DNA from: Pseudomonas rubra
GTDB lineage: Bacteria > Pseudomonadota > Gammaproteobacteria > Pseudomonadales > Pseudomonadaceae
Reading direction: 5' to 3'
Assembly: GCF_028656935.1 (NCBI RefSeq)
Contig: NZ_JAMDGZ010000044.1
Coordinates: 1 to 64,000, forward strand
DNA length: 64,000 bases
Numbering within the stretch: position 1 is the first letter of the stretch; each line of letters opens with the position of its first letter. The translations under genes and the position numbers were made by a program. The notes under the pieces were generated by a model. It ran no database searches, had not been told where the DNA came from, and saw nothing but the letters and a program-made list of their open reading frames with translations. This document shows, piece by piece, positions 53,501 through 63,700 of the stretch.

Positions 53501-56195
53501 TCGCGCCACTTCCCGCTCCAATGATCAGCTCTGGCTGGAGAACTTTGCCCATCAAAGTGGCATGGTCTTCAACTACCTCAAGATGACGTTCAGCTTCATA
53601 CCTGTGCTGGGCAGCTTGATCGGCCTGTATGACTTTTTCGACGCATGCGCCAAGGCCAGGTCCTTGTTGGTCAATGGTCAACCCTACAAAGCCTTGGGCG
53701 AGCTGGGCACAGCCTTGTTGTGCCTGGTCGATGCTGCCGTGGACTTGCTGCCTGCTATCGCCGCCAAGGCCACAGCGGTACGGCGCTTGACCAAGCTGCG
53801 TCAACTTCGCCAGTTGGACAGCCCTCTGGTGCAACAAAATATTATAGGGGCGCCCAGAAGCGCCCCCCTGCACGCCCGCTTCAACGGCTATGAATACGAA
53901 AAACCCATTGAGTTTTCTGCTTCGCAACTGGGCACCGATGGACGCTTTCGCGGCATCTATCGCCACGCCGACGGCGATTTCATTCTGATGGGGGACCGTC
54001 CATGCCAGGTGCAATGGGATGCTACGGCCCATACCTGGCGCTTGCAAGGGACCGCTGCCAAGGGCTGGAAGCGCCCGATCGCACTCTCGGTAGAAGGACA
54101 ATGGGATACGCATTTCGCGCTGTATGGCGTACACCTGTACGGTGGCGGCGCCGGTGGGGGTATTGCTAGCAGCGCGCTGCGATTTACCGGACGAACTCTC
54201 GACCGGCTCGACCCTTACTGGCCGGAAGCAATCCGCAGCAGACTCCCCCGTATTTTGGTGGACAGCCATTTCCGGCGCAAAAACATCCTGTCATTGCAAG
54301 CAGCAACGGATGAACTGGCCCTGAAAAACAGCGTGAACCGAACCAATCGTCAATTTGAGCCCTATAACGCCGCCTCCCCTGAAGAACAACGGGTGATGGC
54401 AGTCAATCTCGAAAAGAGTTGCCGGGCTGATATCGATCTGGCGAAAAACAACTATTCCACACTGGAAAGCCTCTTTGAAGTCGGTACTCGGGCAGAAAAG
54501 CTGCTCTGTACCGAGCAAAAATCCCGTACGGCCAACGTCATCTGTGGCCGCTTGATAAGCTCGATCGAGCTGAAGGTCAACCGCACCCGCCCCCTGGTGC
54601 AATCGGCCTACGAAATTCGCAATAGAATCTCCCTTTTGAACGATCTGACCGAGCAGGCACCGTTACTTCGCCAATTGCGCGAACTTTCTATCCAGATTCT
54701 GGACATACGCAAAGAAATGGCAGCGGATATGCTTGAGCTCAGGTCCTGGAACCGGAATGTCCACGCTCCGGCGAAACCCAGCAACACCGACGCTCGCTTC
54801 AATAGCGAACTGTCCAGGCTCAACAAGGCACATGCAGATAACGCCCAACGACTTGTCGCCCTGGACCTCGGTACTGATGAACATCTGGCGGCGCGCATCA
54901 AAAGCCAACAAGACCTCAACAATTCGATCAACGACTTGATACAACGCTTTCCCACGCACCGGGACTATCTGATTAATCTCAGGAGCTTCAAAGGTATGGG
55001 GCAATCGTTCACGATCTATGAGCGCCAGTTCAACGACAATTTTTTTGTCTTCTACAAAACTCCGCACCTGATGAGTGCTGCTCGTCGTTACCAGAACACA
55101 TCGGTGGTTGCCGACTACCTGCAGCAACAGTTACAACAGATCGAACGGGACTTTGCCGAGGCACGTGGCACGCTGGTGGAAATGTGGGAGGTTGCGGTCA
55201 ACGCTCAGCAACGTCGAACCATTTTCGAACAGGCCAGTACGACCTATCGCAATTATCAACTCAGGCTACGCAGTACCTACGCCAGTTTTCCCGAGTTGTT
55301 CGATGAGCAGTACTTGCAACAGCTGCATGACAATCTGCAGACACTGATCTCCCAGGCAGATAGGCAGCTGCGCCATCTTCCCAACGCTACTCCGGCTGCC
55401 AGCGGCCAATCCAGCGGCCCGCGCCTGTTCCAGACAGTAGATGACAGGTACAGAGTGGGCGATTACTTCCCAGCTAACGACGACCTTCCTGCCTATATCG
55501 TTACTTGGGATGAAGAGGGCAACGCCCTAGGCCACTACGACGCGATAGGTGATCGCTGGCAACGCCGACCTGCCGTTGTGCCCCCCCGCCCCAATGAACT
55601 TCGCGACCTCAAGCGCACAGCGGCCGAGTTGATCGACGGGCTGGGCAATTATCGACAGCGCGTTGAGGGCTACAAGCGCCAAGGCATGTTGCCTGTGGAT
55701 CTTGAGCACGTTATGAACACCAAGGCCGAAGAACTGGAACACTGCGCTCGACGCCTCCAGCAACTTGATGCGACAGCCACAGAACCGGCACAGCTGCGTC
55801 CCCACGCGGCCACACTACGTCAACAGGGCGTCGACTTGCGCATCGCCCAGATCAAACTCAGCGTCGAACCCAACGAGGGGCATCTGTTGTATTTACTCGA
55901 ACAACAGCAGGTGGACATCGTTCCAGAGGGCGAGCGACAGTTGCTCAAAACGCGGGACTACCTTGAGGAATACGTAATCCGCGACCTGACGGCAGCCGGG
56001 CAACCCACACTCTGGTATGCCCATTTCCATTACAGCAAATTGGATACGCCGTTCGTCAACGCCACCGCCATGCACCTCAAACGCGCGGCGGATCGTTATC
56101 GCGGTGCACAGTGGCAGCAAACCAACAGCGCTGACACCATCTGGCGCGGGACGATTTCGGCGCAGACTGCTCAAACGCATTTTGCTCATCTTTAA
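50517..56195 (+). CDS. Giant dermonecrotic-toxin-like protein (DUF6543 type), 1892 aa
   Basis: The 1892-residue protein has no signal peptide. The N-terminal region carries repeated blocks typical of pseudomonad dermonecrotic_toxin/DUF6543 proteins, e.g. MSEILDDTAPSDFHAVHFVS with later VLDDPEWLRLDGKQLTIQTL. A second such block lies around 800-1000 (GHKYSGMIGLGPDWPRS). Residues about 1018-1085 are the longest hydrophobic stretch (MTFSFIPVLGSLIGLYDFF, LLCLVDAAVDLLPAIAAKA), probably a membrane-insertion segment. The C-terminus (VGDYFPANDDLPAYIVTWDE ... LWYAHFHYSKLDTPFVNATA) may be the effector part, but I see no known catalytic motif. It is a single-gene insertion between the hydrolase and metE, with a looser codon bias. 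ATG 50517 is preferred to upstream frames. Confidence 0.75.
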   Translation: MSEILDDTAPSDFHAVHFVSANWLDSGSLQRRIGQWNLHLDNFNALIANAPGVRDALRSTLREQLNSDPEVTGLLFESDGSRTFINLIELAVFGRHHPTAPTNLDQDALVVGLLADSPLLQLTPSQLLDRLQQLDIPASIRQRWNHYWAARAEGTPISRRAHALAHYKGHFQVAMQAAVIMDSITEQALRPVFGVLDDPEWLRLDGKQLTIQTLQKNGEALPGLMVFGIEDNPTLILYQPNNQPAFSQFASSADLEAKLRAGNKDDRISYQAQDGLVGGFDTLVDGLLNKQLKSLDYNPGSDLQRQAEFALSKADSIDLERRQTSLLSAPPSLPATDLEATPAPSLHDLGGLGDEIPHTLRSQLIRGQLKLMSAIAESAPQRLKAHYSALESATLAAQSAISRQLANDTWRTSETVPVASTELITAHHTGLRAHAQFQQLLGQIDSKELGWVETLLDQGQSFPRPGSSIVANHLVLSQTEQAQGVEQTREHTLDTLLVLSRKPTGEGLETPPAMLLYWPGKHGGLLRCPDIQTLESCLGVQKLSAQSLRLKPAYGDVLSQILDLQLSRSRTAAHNVMLDNNGVPVQDALAAIDEDLEQQLQIPQHAARKRAYQMLQEQDQAIILAGATLPNWLSRLSDAKRLLIKQHIVDYIAAMQLAQSLITRDLPNRLLFCRQHLLKRLKKDFPSYDGSDIVLNLPDSTSEEKVPTTSSPGLPGQASIPVVVKLLPSTQRHDHLLETLLLENVDSAVSNRLKFMRVESRSNSSDVRTRLSSGITKAYVEKLSIELDLAKLYEDKVRRLFLSTDETAFERQYRRESLAKPIQQMLKLQSLVAREQGNLTDKGQRIFDICITANSAAHYTAQGHDIRLIPAHLTGSYPETDGLSITLSGVTFINDRNSGITLLYRPDHPSRVLREYSSLEDARDGLYQLAKQSGEIDYLASRTLQGSPAHHRAWMHQALGHKYSGMIGLGPDWPRSTSLSEHLLDAQMGRMLEAHRATSRSNDQLWLENFAHQSGMVFNYLKMTFSFIPVLGSLIGLYDFFDACAKARSLLVNGQPYKALGELGTALLCLVDAAVDLLPAIAAKATAVRRLTKLRQLRQLDSPLVQQNIIGAPRSAPLHARFNGYEYEKPIEFSASQLGTDGRFRGIYRHADGDFILMGDRPCQVQWDATAHTWRLQGTAAKGWKRPIALSVEGQWDTHFALYGVHLYGGGAGGGIASSALRFTGRTLDRLDPYWPEAIRSRLPRILVDSHFRRKNILSLQAATDELALKNSVNRTNRQFEPYNAASPEEQRVMAVNLEKSCRADIDLAKNNYSTLESLFEVGTRAEKLLCTEQKSRTANVICGRLISSIELKVNRTRPLVQSAYEIRNRISLLNDLTEQAPLLRQLRELSIQILDIRKEMAADMLELRSWNRNVHAPAKPSNTDARFNSELSRLNKAHADNAQRLVALDLGTDEHLAARIKSQQDLNNSINDLIQRFPTHRDYLINLRSFKGMGQSFTIYERQFNDNFFVFYKTPHLMSAARRYQNTSVVADYLQQQLQQIERDFAEARGTLVEMWEVAVNAQQRRTIFEQASTTYRNYQLRLRSTYASFPELFDEQYLQQLHDNLQTLISQADRQLRHLPNATPAASGQSSGPRLFQTVDDRYRVGDYFPANDDLPAYIVTWDEEGNALGHYDAIGDRWQRRPAVVPPRPNELRDLKRTAAELIDGLGNYRQRVEGYKRQGMLPVDLEHVMNTKAEELEHCARRLQQLDATATEPAQLRPHAATLRQQGVDLRIAQIKLSVEPNEGHLLYLLEQQQVDIVPEGERQLLKTRDYLEEYVIRDLTAAGQPTLWYAHFHYSKLDTPFVNATAMHLKRAADRYRGAQWQQTNSADTIWRGTISAQTAQTHFAHL

Positions 56196-56239
56196 CCGCA
56201 ATAAACTTGGCGAGCCGTCCTGGCTCGCCGAGTTTCTCC

Positions 56240-58549
56240 TTACGCCAGTTCCGCCCGTAACTGCCGCGCCGCCGCCACCAGGTTGACCAACGCGGCCTCG
56301 GTTTCCGGCCAGGCGCGGGTTTTCAGGCCGCAATCGGGGTTGACCCACAAACGCTCAGCGGGCACTCGCGCGGCCGCTTTGCGCATCAGCGCGACCATCT
56401 CTGCGGTGTCTGGCACTCGCGGGGAGTGGATGTCATAGACACCCGGGCCAATATCGTTGGGGTAGTCGAAGGCTTTGAAGGCTTCCAGCAACTCCATGTC
56501 CGAGCGTGAAGTCTCGATGGTGATGACGTCGGCATCCATGGCGGCGATGGCTTGGATCACATCGTTGAACTCGCTGTAGCACATGTGGGTATGGATCTGG
56601 GTTTCGTCGCGCACGCCACTTGCGCACAGGCGGAAAGCCTCAACCGCCCAGTCCAGGTACTCCTGCCATTGCGCCCGACGCAGCGGCAAGCCCTCGCGGA
56701 ACGCGGCTTCGTCGATCTGCACGATCTTGATGCCGGCGGCTTCCAGGTCCTGCACTTCGTCGCGAATGGCCAGGGCCAGTTGCTCGGCCTGAACCCTGCG
56801 CGACACGTCTTCACGGGGGAAGGACCACATCAGCATGGTCACCGGGCCCGTCAGCATGCCTTTCATGACCTTGTTGGTCAGCGTCTGGGCATATTCGATC
56901 CAGGCCACGGTCATGGCCTGCGGGCGGCTCAGGTCGCCGTAGATAATCGCAGGTTTGACGCAGCGCGAACCGTAACTCTGGACCCAGCCAAAACGGGTGA
57001 AGGCGTAGCCGTCCAATTGCTCGGCAAAGTATTCGACCATGTCGTTACGCTCGGCCTCGCCGTGCACCAGCACGTCCAGGCCCAGGCGCTCCTGCACCTG
57101 CACGGCATGGCGGATCTCGCTGTGCATGGCGTCGGTGTAGTCGTTGGCCGACAGCTTGCCTTGCTTGTAGGCCTGGCGCGCCAGGCGGATCGCCGAAGTC
57201 TGCGGGAACGAGCCGATGGTGGTGGTCGGGAAGGCCGGCAGTTGCAAGCGCTGGCGCTGAACCTCAATACGCTGGGCAAAGGCTGACTGGCGCCGGCTAT
57301 CGGCAGCAGTAACCGCCGCCAGACGGGCCTGAACCTGCGGTTTGTGAATGCGTGGCGACTCGGCACGGCGCTTGTGTACTGCGCGGCTGTTGCTCAAGGC
57401 GTTCTGTACCGCCGGCAAATGCGGGGTATCCAGGGCCTTGGCCAGCACGGCGATTTCTTCGCACTTCTGCACAGCAAAGGCCAGCCAGCTTTTCAATTCG
57501 GCGTCGAGCTTGTCTTCACGGCCAAGGTCCACTGGGCTGTGCAACAGCGAACAAGAGCCGGCGACCCACAGGTTGGCACCGAAACGTTGCTGGGCCTGCT
57601 GCAGCTGTTCCAGCGCCTGGTCCAGGTCGCAGCGCCAGACGTTGCGGCCGTTGACCACACCCAACGACAGCACTTTGTAGGTCGGCAGACGATCGAGCAC
57701 CGCTGGCAGTTGCTCCGCTGCGCGCACCAGGTCGATGTGCAGGCCATCCACCGGCAGGCCGACGGCCAGACCCAAGTTGTCTTCCAGGCCGCTGAAGTAG
57801 GTAGCAACCAGCTTCTTGAGCGGTGAGTACTGGAGGATGTGATAGGCGCGCTCGAAGGCGTTCCTCCATTCTTGAGGCAGGTCCAGGCCAAGGATCGGCT
57901 CGTCGATCTGTACCCATTCCACGCCCTGGCGCGACAGGCGGCTGAGGATTTCGCCATAGACCGGCAGCAGGCGCTCGAGCAGGTCGAGCTTGTCGAATTC
58001 GTCGCCCTTGACCTTGCCCAGCCACAGGTAGGTCAGCGGGCCGATCAGCACCGGTTTGACCGCATGACCCAGGGCCCGGGCTTCAGCGACTTCGTCGAAT
58101 AGCTGATCCCAACTGAGGACAAAACGCTGGTCGGCACTGAACTCCGGGACCAGGTAGTGGTAGTTGGTGTCGAACCACTTGGTCAGCTCTTGGGCATACT
58201 GGGTTTGCGCATGAGCGCCGCCACAGCAGGTGCTGGCGCCGCGGGCCATGGCAAACAGGGTATCGAGGGTCGGCAGGCCATTGCTGCCCAGGGCACTGGC
58301 AAAACGCTCGGGGATGGCACCGAAGGCTAGCGAATGGCTCAGTACCTGGTCGTACCAGGCGAAGTCACCAACCGGCAGCAGCTCGATGCCGGCGTCTTTT
58401 TGCAACTGCCAGTGGCGGGCGCGCAGTGCACGGCCAACGGCTTCAAGGCCGACCTGATCGAGATCACCTTTCCAGTAGGCTTCTTGGGCTTTTTTCAGTT
58501 CGCGGTCAGCGCCGATGCGCGGGAAACCAAGGTTGTGGGCCAGTGCCAT
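56240..58549 (-). CDS. metE: Cobalamin-independent methionine synthase, 769 aa
   Basis: MetE transfers a methyl group from methyl-tetrahydrofolate-triglutamate to homocysteine. Both barrels are present: N-terminal HNLGFPRIGADRELKKA and C-terminal TTTIGSFPQTSAIRLARQ, with zinc ligands in IHTHMCYSEFNDVI (His, Cys) and WVNPDCGLKTR (Cys). The full length is about normal (755-770). It is divergent from metR, its activator, with a 110-bp control region. Confidence 0.97.
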   Translation of the reverse strand: MALAHNLGFPRIGADRELKKAQEAYWKGDLDQVGLEAVGRALRARHWQLQKDAGIELLPVGDFAWYDQVLSHSLAFGAIPERFASALGSNGLPTLDTLFAMARGASTCCGGAHAQTQYAQELTKWFDTNYHYLVPEFSADQRFVLSWDQLFDEVAEARALGHAVKPVLIGPLTYLWLGKVKGDEFDKLDLLERLLPVYGEILSRLSRQGVEWVQIDEPILGLDLPQEWRNAFERAYHILQYSPLKKLVATYFSGLEDNLGLAVGLPVDGLHIDLVRAAEQLPAVLDRLPTYKVLSLGVVNGRNVWRCDLDQALEQLQQAQQRFGANLWVAGSCSLLHSPVDLGREDKLDAELKSWLAFAVQKCEEIAVLAKALDTPHLPAVQNALSNSRAVHKRRAESPRIHKPQVQARLAAVTAADSRRQSAFAQRIEVQRQRLQLPAFPTTTIGSFPQTSAIRLARQAYKQGKLSANDYTDAMHSEIRHAVQVQERLGLDVLVHGEAERNDMVEYFAEQLDGYAFTRFGWVQSYGSRCVKPAIIYGDLSRPQAMTVAWIEYAQTLTNKVMKGMLTGPVTMLMWSFPREDVSRRVQAEQLALAIRDEVQDLEAAGIKIVQIDEAAFREGLPLRRAQWQEYLDWAVEAFRLCASGVRDETQIHTHMCYSEFNDVIQAIAAMDADVITIETSRSDMELLEAFKAFDYPNDIGPGVYDIHSPRVPDTAEMVALMRKAAARVPAERLWVNPDCGLKTRAWPETEAALVNLVAAARQLRAELA

Positions 58550-58659
58550 GACAAAACGTCCTCCCTGTAAAAGATGACGCTATTGTCGACAGCTGGAACA
58601 ACATGAGACAAACTCAATAAATTCGTGTTCATCTCAAAATTTATTCATGGAGCCCTGCG
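58550..58659. promoter_or_regulatory. metE-metR divergent control region
   Basis: It contains the partial palindrome TGAGACAAACTCA (58604-58616), close to the MetR consensus TGAA-N5-TTCA, and an AT-rich core (CTCAATAAATTCGTG). MetR with homocysteine probably activates metE from here. The precise binding site is not proven. Confidence 0.45.
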
Positions 58660-59577
58660 GTGCTGGAAATTCGCCACCTGAAAACCCTGCATGCCCTGCG
58701 CGAAGCCGACAGCCTGGTGGAGGCTGCCGAGCGTCTGCACCTGACCCAGTCGGCACTGTCCCATCAGTTCAAGGAGCTGGAGGAGCGCCTGGGCATGCAG
58801 CTGTTCATGCGCAAGACCAAGCCGATCCGCTTCACCAGTGCCGGCCTGCGCCTGCTGCAACTGGCCGATGCCACCTTGCCGCTGCTGCGTGGCGCCGAGC
58901 GCGACATCGCCCGCCTGGCCGGTGGTACTGCCGGGCGCCTGCACATGGCGATCGAATGCCACAGCTGCTTCCAGTGGCTGATGCCAACCATCGATCAGTT
59001 CCGCAACGCCTGGCCGGAAGTCGAACTCGACCTGGCCTCGGGTTTTGCCTTTGCCCCGCTGCCAGCGCTGGCCCGTGGCGACCTTGACCTGGTAGTGACC
59101 TCCGATCCACTGGAACTCAGCGGCATCACCTACGTGCCGCTGTTCACCTACGAAGCGATGCTCGCCGTGGCCAACCAGCATCCGCTGGCGCACAAGCCGT
59201 ATATGGTGCCCGAAGACCTGGCCAGCGAAACCCTGATCACCTACCCGGTGGAGCGCGACCGCCTGGATATCTTCACCCGTTTCCTGGAGCCGGCCGATGT
59301 GGAGCCTGCGCACGTACGCACAGCAGAGCTGACGGTGATGATGATGCAACTGGTGGCCAGCGGTCGCGGCGTGTGCGGCATGCCGCACTGGGCCCTGCAC
59401 GAGTACAGCTCGCGCGGTTATGTGAAGGCCAAGCGCCTGGGTGAGAAAGGCCTGTTTGCCACGCTGTATGCGGCGGTACGCACCGATATGCTCGATGCGC
59501 CGTACATGCGCGACTTTTTGCTGACCGCCAAGGACACGTCGTTCTCCACCCTCGACGGCGTCAGCGCAGTACGCTGA
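58660..59577 (+). CDS. metR: LysR-type regulator MetR, 305 aa
   Basis: The LysR helix-turn-helix (LEIRHLKTLHALREADSLVE, then LHLTQSALSHQFKELEERLG) is followed by the usual periplasmic-binding-like sensor domain. The position divergent from metE is diagnostic for MetR, which uses homocysteine as co-inducer. A GTG at 58660 preceded by GGAG is the start. Confidence 0.93.
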   Translation: MLEIRHLKTLHALREADSLVEAAERLHLTQSALSHQFKELEERLGMQLFMRKTKPIRFTSAGLRLLQLADATLPLLRGAERDIARLAGGTAGRLHMAIECHSCFQWLMPTIDQFRNAWPEVELDLASGFAFAPLPALARGDLDLVVTSDPLELSGITYVPLFTYEAMLAVANQHPLAHKPYMVPEDLASETLITYPVERDRLDIFTRFLEPADVEPAHVRTAELTVMMMQLVASGRGVCGMPHWALHEYSSRGYVKAKRLGEKGLFATLYAAVRTDMLDAPYMRDFLLTAKDTSFSTLDGVSAVR

Positions 59578-59580
59578 GCC

Positions 59581-60225
59581 TTACACGGCCCGGCGCTGCT
59601 CCTGCACCAGGCGCAGCGCCAAGCCGGCCAGGACGAAGCCCATCACATAGCGTTGCAGCATCAGCCACAGCGGGTAGCGCACGAACCAACCGGCGATGCC
59701 GGCGGCGAACAGGGCGATCAGCAGATTGACCGAGAAACTCACGGCGATCTGAGTCAGGCCCAAGGCCAGGCTCTGGACCAGCACCGAGCCGTTCTCCGGC
59801 GAAACGAACTGCGGCAGCACCGAGAGATAGAACACCGCCACCTTGGGGTTGAGCACGCTGGTCAGAAAGCCCATGAGTACCAGCTTGTGCGGCGAGTCCG
59901 GTGCCAGCTCGCGCGGCTCGAACGGCGAACGGGCACCGGGTTTGACCGCCTGCCAGGCCAGCCACAGCAGGTAACCGGCACCGGCCCACTTGAGCAGGTC
60001 GTAAGCCAGCGGTACGGCCATGAACAAGGCCGTCAGGCCAATGGCTGCGGCCGTCATGTGCACCAGAAAACCGCCGACTACCCCCAGCAACGACGTTACC
60101 CCGGCCATGCGGCCCTGGCAGATCGAGCGGGAAATCAGGTAGATCATGTTCGGCCCCGGGGTCAGGACCATCAGCAGCGCAGCACCAATAAACAGCAACC
60201 ATTCATGGGTAGGGATCATCGGCAT
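59581..60225 (-). CDS. LysE/RhtB family amino acid exporter, 214 aa
   Basis: Six hydrophobic helices and the N-terminal motif LLMVLTPGPNMIYLISRSI with GPN mark the LysE/RhtB superfamily of inner-membrane exporters for amino acids or homoserine lactones. The start at 60225 gives MPMIPTHEWLLFIGAALLMV. It lies 3 bp beyond metR's end, convergent, and upstream of the NUDIX gene on the same strand. Substrate unknown. Confidence 0.9.
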   Translation of the reverse strand: MPMIPTHEWLLFIGAALLMVLTPGPNMIYLISRSICQGRMAGVTSLLGVVGGFLVHMTAAAIGLTALFMAVPLAYDLLKWAGAGYLLWLAWQAVKPGARSPFEPRELAPDSPHKLVLMGFLTSVLNPKVAVFYLSVLPQFVSPENGSVLVQSLALGLTQIAVSFSVNLLIALFAAGIAGWFVRYPLWLMLQRYVMGFVLAGLALRLVQEQRRAV

Positions 60226-60241
60226 TCCTTTGCAAGTGCGA

Positions 60242-60655
60242 TCAGGCGGGGGTGGTAGTTAACTGCCGATACAGGGGCAGAATCAAGTCCCGTGTCAGCG
60301 GCGCCAGCTCCAGGGTCAGCGGCTTGCGGGCCGAGACCCACACCACTTCTTCGATTTCCGCTGCGGGTTCGACCGGCATGGCGGTGTGCACTTTGAAAAT
60401 CTCGGCCTGGACGACAAAACCTGGCTCGTTGGCGGCCGGGGCACTGAACTGGCCAAGAAACTCGGCGTCTTGCGCCTCGATCGCCAGGCCCAGCTCTTCG
60501 AACAGCTCACGGGCCAGGGCGGTAACCGGCGGCTCGTCGGCCTCGATCTTGCCGCCAGGCTGCATGAACGCCTGGGTACCGCGCTTGCGTACCAGCAGGG
60601 TACGGCCTTGCGGGTCGAGCAGAAGGGCGGCGGCGATGCGAATGGTTTTGCTCAT
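60242..60655 (-). CDS. NUDIX hydrolase, 137 aa
   Basis: The NUDIX box GGKIEADEPPVTALARELFE-ELGL (G-x5-E-x7-REuxEE-x-Gu pattern complete) lies at about residues 34-57. It hydrolyses nucleoside-diphosphate-linked compounds, possibly oxidised nucleotides, but the substrate is not predictable. The start at 60655 (MSKTIRIAAALLLD) is supported by the usual NUDIX strand. It is 16 bp upstream of the LysE gene on the same strand, so the two may be co-transcribed. Confidence 0.9.
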   Translation of the reverse strand: MSKTIRIAAALLLDPQGRTLLVRKRGTQAFMQPGGKIEADEPPVTALARELFEELGLAIEAQDAEFLGQFSAPAANEPGFVVQAEIFKVHTAMPVEPAAEIEEVVWVSARKPLTLELAPLTRDLILPLYRQLTTTPA

Positions 60656-60773
60656 GGGATGCTCGTTAACGGGAAAGCGCGCAAGGATCACATGTTGGTG
60701 GTGGCCTTTCAATGTTGGAGCGGGCTGACGAACGTCCCTTGCAAGCCCGCGCCATTGGCCGCATAAACAGCCC

Positions 60774-63700
60774 ATGAACCTCCCCGCCCTCAAGCACCCG
60801 GAACTGGACGCCTTCCACCCAGCAGTCCGTACCTGGTTCCAGCGCCAGTTCCCGACGGTCACCGCCGCCCAGGCCCGGGCCTGGCCGTTGATTCGCAGTG
60901 GCCAATCCTTGCTGGTCGCCGCCCCTACCGGTTCAGGCAAAACCCTGACCGCTTTCCTGGCGATCCTCGATGAGTTGTTCACTCAGGGACTAGCGACCGG
61001 GCAACTGCCGGACCAGACCCAAGTGGTCTACGTCTCGCCGCTCAAGGCGCTGTCCAACGATATCCAGATCAACCTGCAGGCACCGCTGGCCGGGATCAAT
61101 GCGCTGCTGGCCGAACAAGGCCTTGAACCACTGCACATCCGCACGGCGGTACGCAGCGGCGACACCCCGCAGAAGGAACGCACGGCGATGCGCCGTCAGG
61201 CGCCGCACATTCTGGTCACCACCCCCGAATCGCTGTATGTGTTGCTCGGCTCGGCATCCGGCCGCCGGGGCCTGGCCTGCGTACACACGGTGATCGTCGA
61301 TGAGATCCACGCCCTGGCCGGCAACAAGCGCGGCAGTCACCTGGCCCTGAGCCTGGAGCGCCTGGAGGCACTGTGCGGGCGGCCACTGAGGCGAATTGGC
61401 CTGTCGGCCACCCAGCGCCCGGTCGAACGGGTGGCGCAGTTTCTGGTGGGCCTGGGACGCGCGTGCGCGGTTGTCGATATCGGCCATGCCCGCCCCCGCG
61501 ACCTGGGCCTGGAAGTTCCGCCAGTGCCGCTGGGGGCAGTGATGGCCACAGATGTCTGGGGCCTGGTTTATGACCGCCTGGCGGCCCTGGCCCGCGAGCA
61601 CCGCACCACGCTGGTGTTCGTCAACACCCGGCGCCTGGCCGAGCGTCTGACCCGCCACTTGAGCGAGCGCCTGGGTCATGACGCGGTGGCCGCGCACCAC
61701 GGCAGCCTGGCCAAGGAGTACCGCCTGGACGCCGAGCAACGGCTCAAACGCGGTGAGTTGCAAGTGCTGGTGGCCACCGCCTCGCTGGAGCTGGGCATCG
61801 ATATCGGTGAAGTCGAGCTGGTCTGCCAGATCGGCTCACCCGGCTCGATCGCCGCTTTTTTGCAAAGGGTCGGGCGCTCCGGGCACCAGGTCGAGGGCAC
61901 ACCCAAAGGCCGGCTGTTCCCACTGTCGCGCGACGACCTGATCGAATGCGCGGCGTTGCTCGATTGCGTGCGCCGTGGCGAGCTGGACCGTTTGCACGTG
62001 CCAGTGGCACCGCTGGATGTCCTGGCTCAACAGATAGTCGCCGAAGTCAGCAGCCAGGAGTGGCACGAGCAGGCATTGTTCGACTGCCTGCGCCGGGCCA
62101 CGCCCTATGCGGGGCTGGACCAGGGCCACTACCTGGCGCTGTTGCGCATGCTCGGCGAAGGGTTCAATGGCCGCCAGGGCATCCGCAGCGCCTACCTGCA
62201 CCGTGACGCGGTCAACGCTACCTTGCGCGGGCGCCGTGGCGCCCAGCTGACAGCATTGACCAGCGGCGGCACCATTCCCGACAACGCCGACTACGCGGTA
62301 ATCCTCGAACCGCAAAGCCTGAACATTGGCAGCGTCAACGAAGACTTCGCAGTAGAAAGCATCGCCGGCGATGTCTTCCAGCTGGGCAATACTTCCTACC
62401 GCATCCTGCGGGTGGAAAGCGGCCGGGTGCGGGTCGAGGATGCCAAGGGCCTGCCACCAAACATCCCGTTCTGGCTCGGCGAGGCACCGGGGCGCAGCGA
62501 TGAACTGTCCGCAGGTGTGGCGCGCCTGCAAGGTGAAATCGACCGGCGCTTGAGTGCAAGCGATGGCCAGCAACACGCGCTGCTCCACTGGCTCACGGCA
62601 GAATTGGGCCTGTGCCAGGACAGCGCCGAACAGTTGCTTGAGTATCTCGCCCACACCCGTCAGGTGCTTGGCGCCCTGCCCTCGCAGCAAACCTTGATAA
62701 TGGAGCGCTTTTTCGACGAGCCCGGTGGCACCCAGCTGATCATCCACTCACCCTTCGGCAGCCGCATCAACCGCGCCTGGGGCCTGGCCTTGCGCAAGCG
62801 TTTCTGCCGCACCTTCAACTTCGAATTACAGGCTGCGGCCAGCGAAGACGCGATTGTCCTGTCACTGTCGGCCAGCCACAGTTTTGCCCTGGACGAAGTC
62901 TGGCGTTACCTGCCCAGCAACAAGGCCGAGGCGGTGCTGATCCAGGCGTTGCTCGATGCGCCGCTGTTTGGCGTACGCTGGCGCTGGAACGCATCTACCG
63001 CGCTGGCCTTGCCGCGCTTCGTCGGCGGGCGCAAAGTGGCACCGCAGATCCAGCGGATGAAAAGCGAGGACCTGATTGCCGCGGTGTTCCCCGACCAGAT
63101 CGCCTGCCTGGAAAACCTCGCTGGCGAGCGGCAGATTCCCGATCATCCACTGGTTGAGCAAACCCTCGACGACTGCCTGCACGAGGCCATGGACAGCGAA
63201 GGCTGGCTGGCACTGCTGCGGCGTATCGAGCAAGGTCAAATCACCCTGGTTGCCCGTGACCTGCCGGCACCTTCGCCGCTGGCCTCGGCCATTCTCAACG
63301 CCCGTCCCTACACCTTCCTCGACGATGCACCGCTTGAAGAACGACGTACCCAGGCCGTGCTCAATCGCCGCTGGAACCAAGTGCAGAGCGTTGATGATCT
63401 GGGTGCACTAGACCCGCAAGCCATCGCTGCTGTACAGGCCGAAGCCTGGCCGACGCCAACCCGCAGCGATGAAATGCACGAGGCCTTGATGAGCCTGGCC
63501 TGCATCAGCCAGACCGAAGCCCAGGCCAATGAAGGCTGGCAGGATTGGCTGGAGACGCTGGCCAGGCAAGGCCGCGCCTGCCGCCTGCAACTGGCCGGCG
63601 ACCAGGCGCTGTGGCTGGCCCGCGAACGCCTGGTGCTGCTGCGCGCCCTGTACCGGCAAGCGCCCCTCACACCCGAGCTCGCCGCCCTGCCCGGCTTTGA

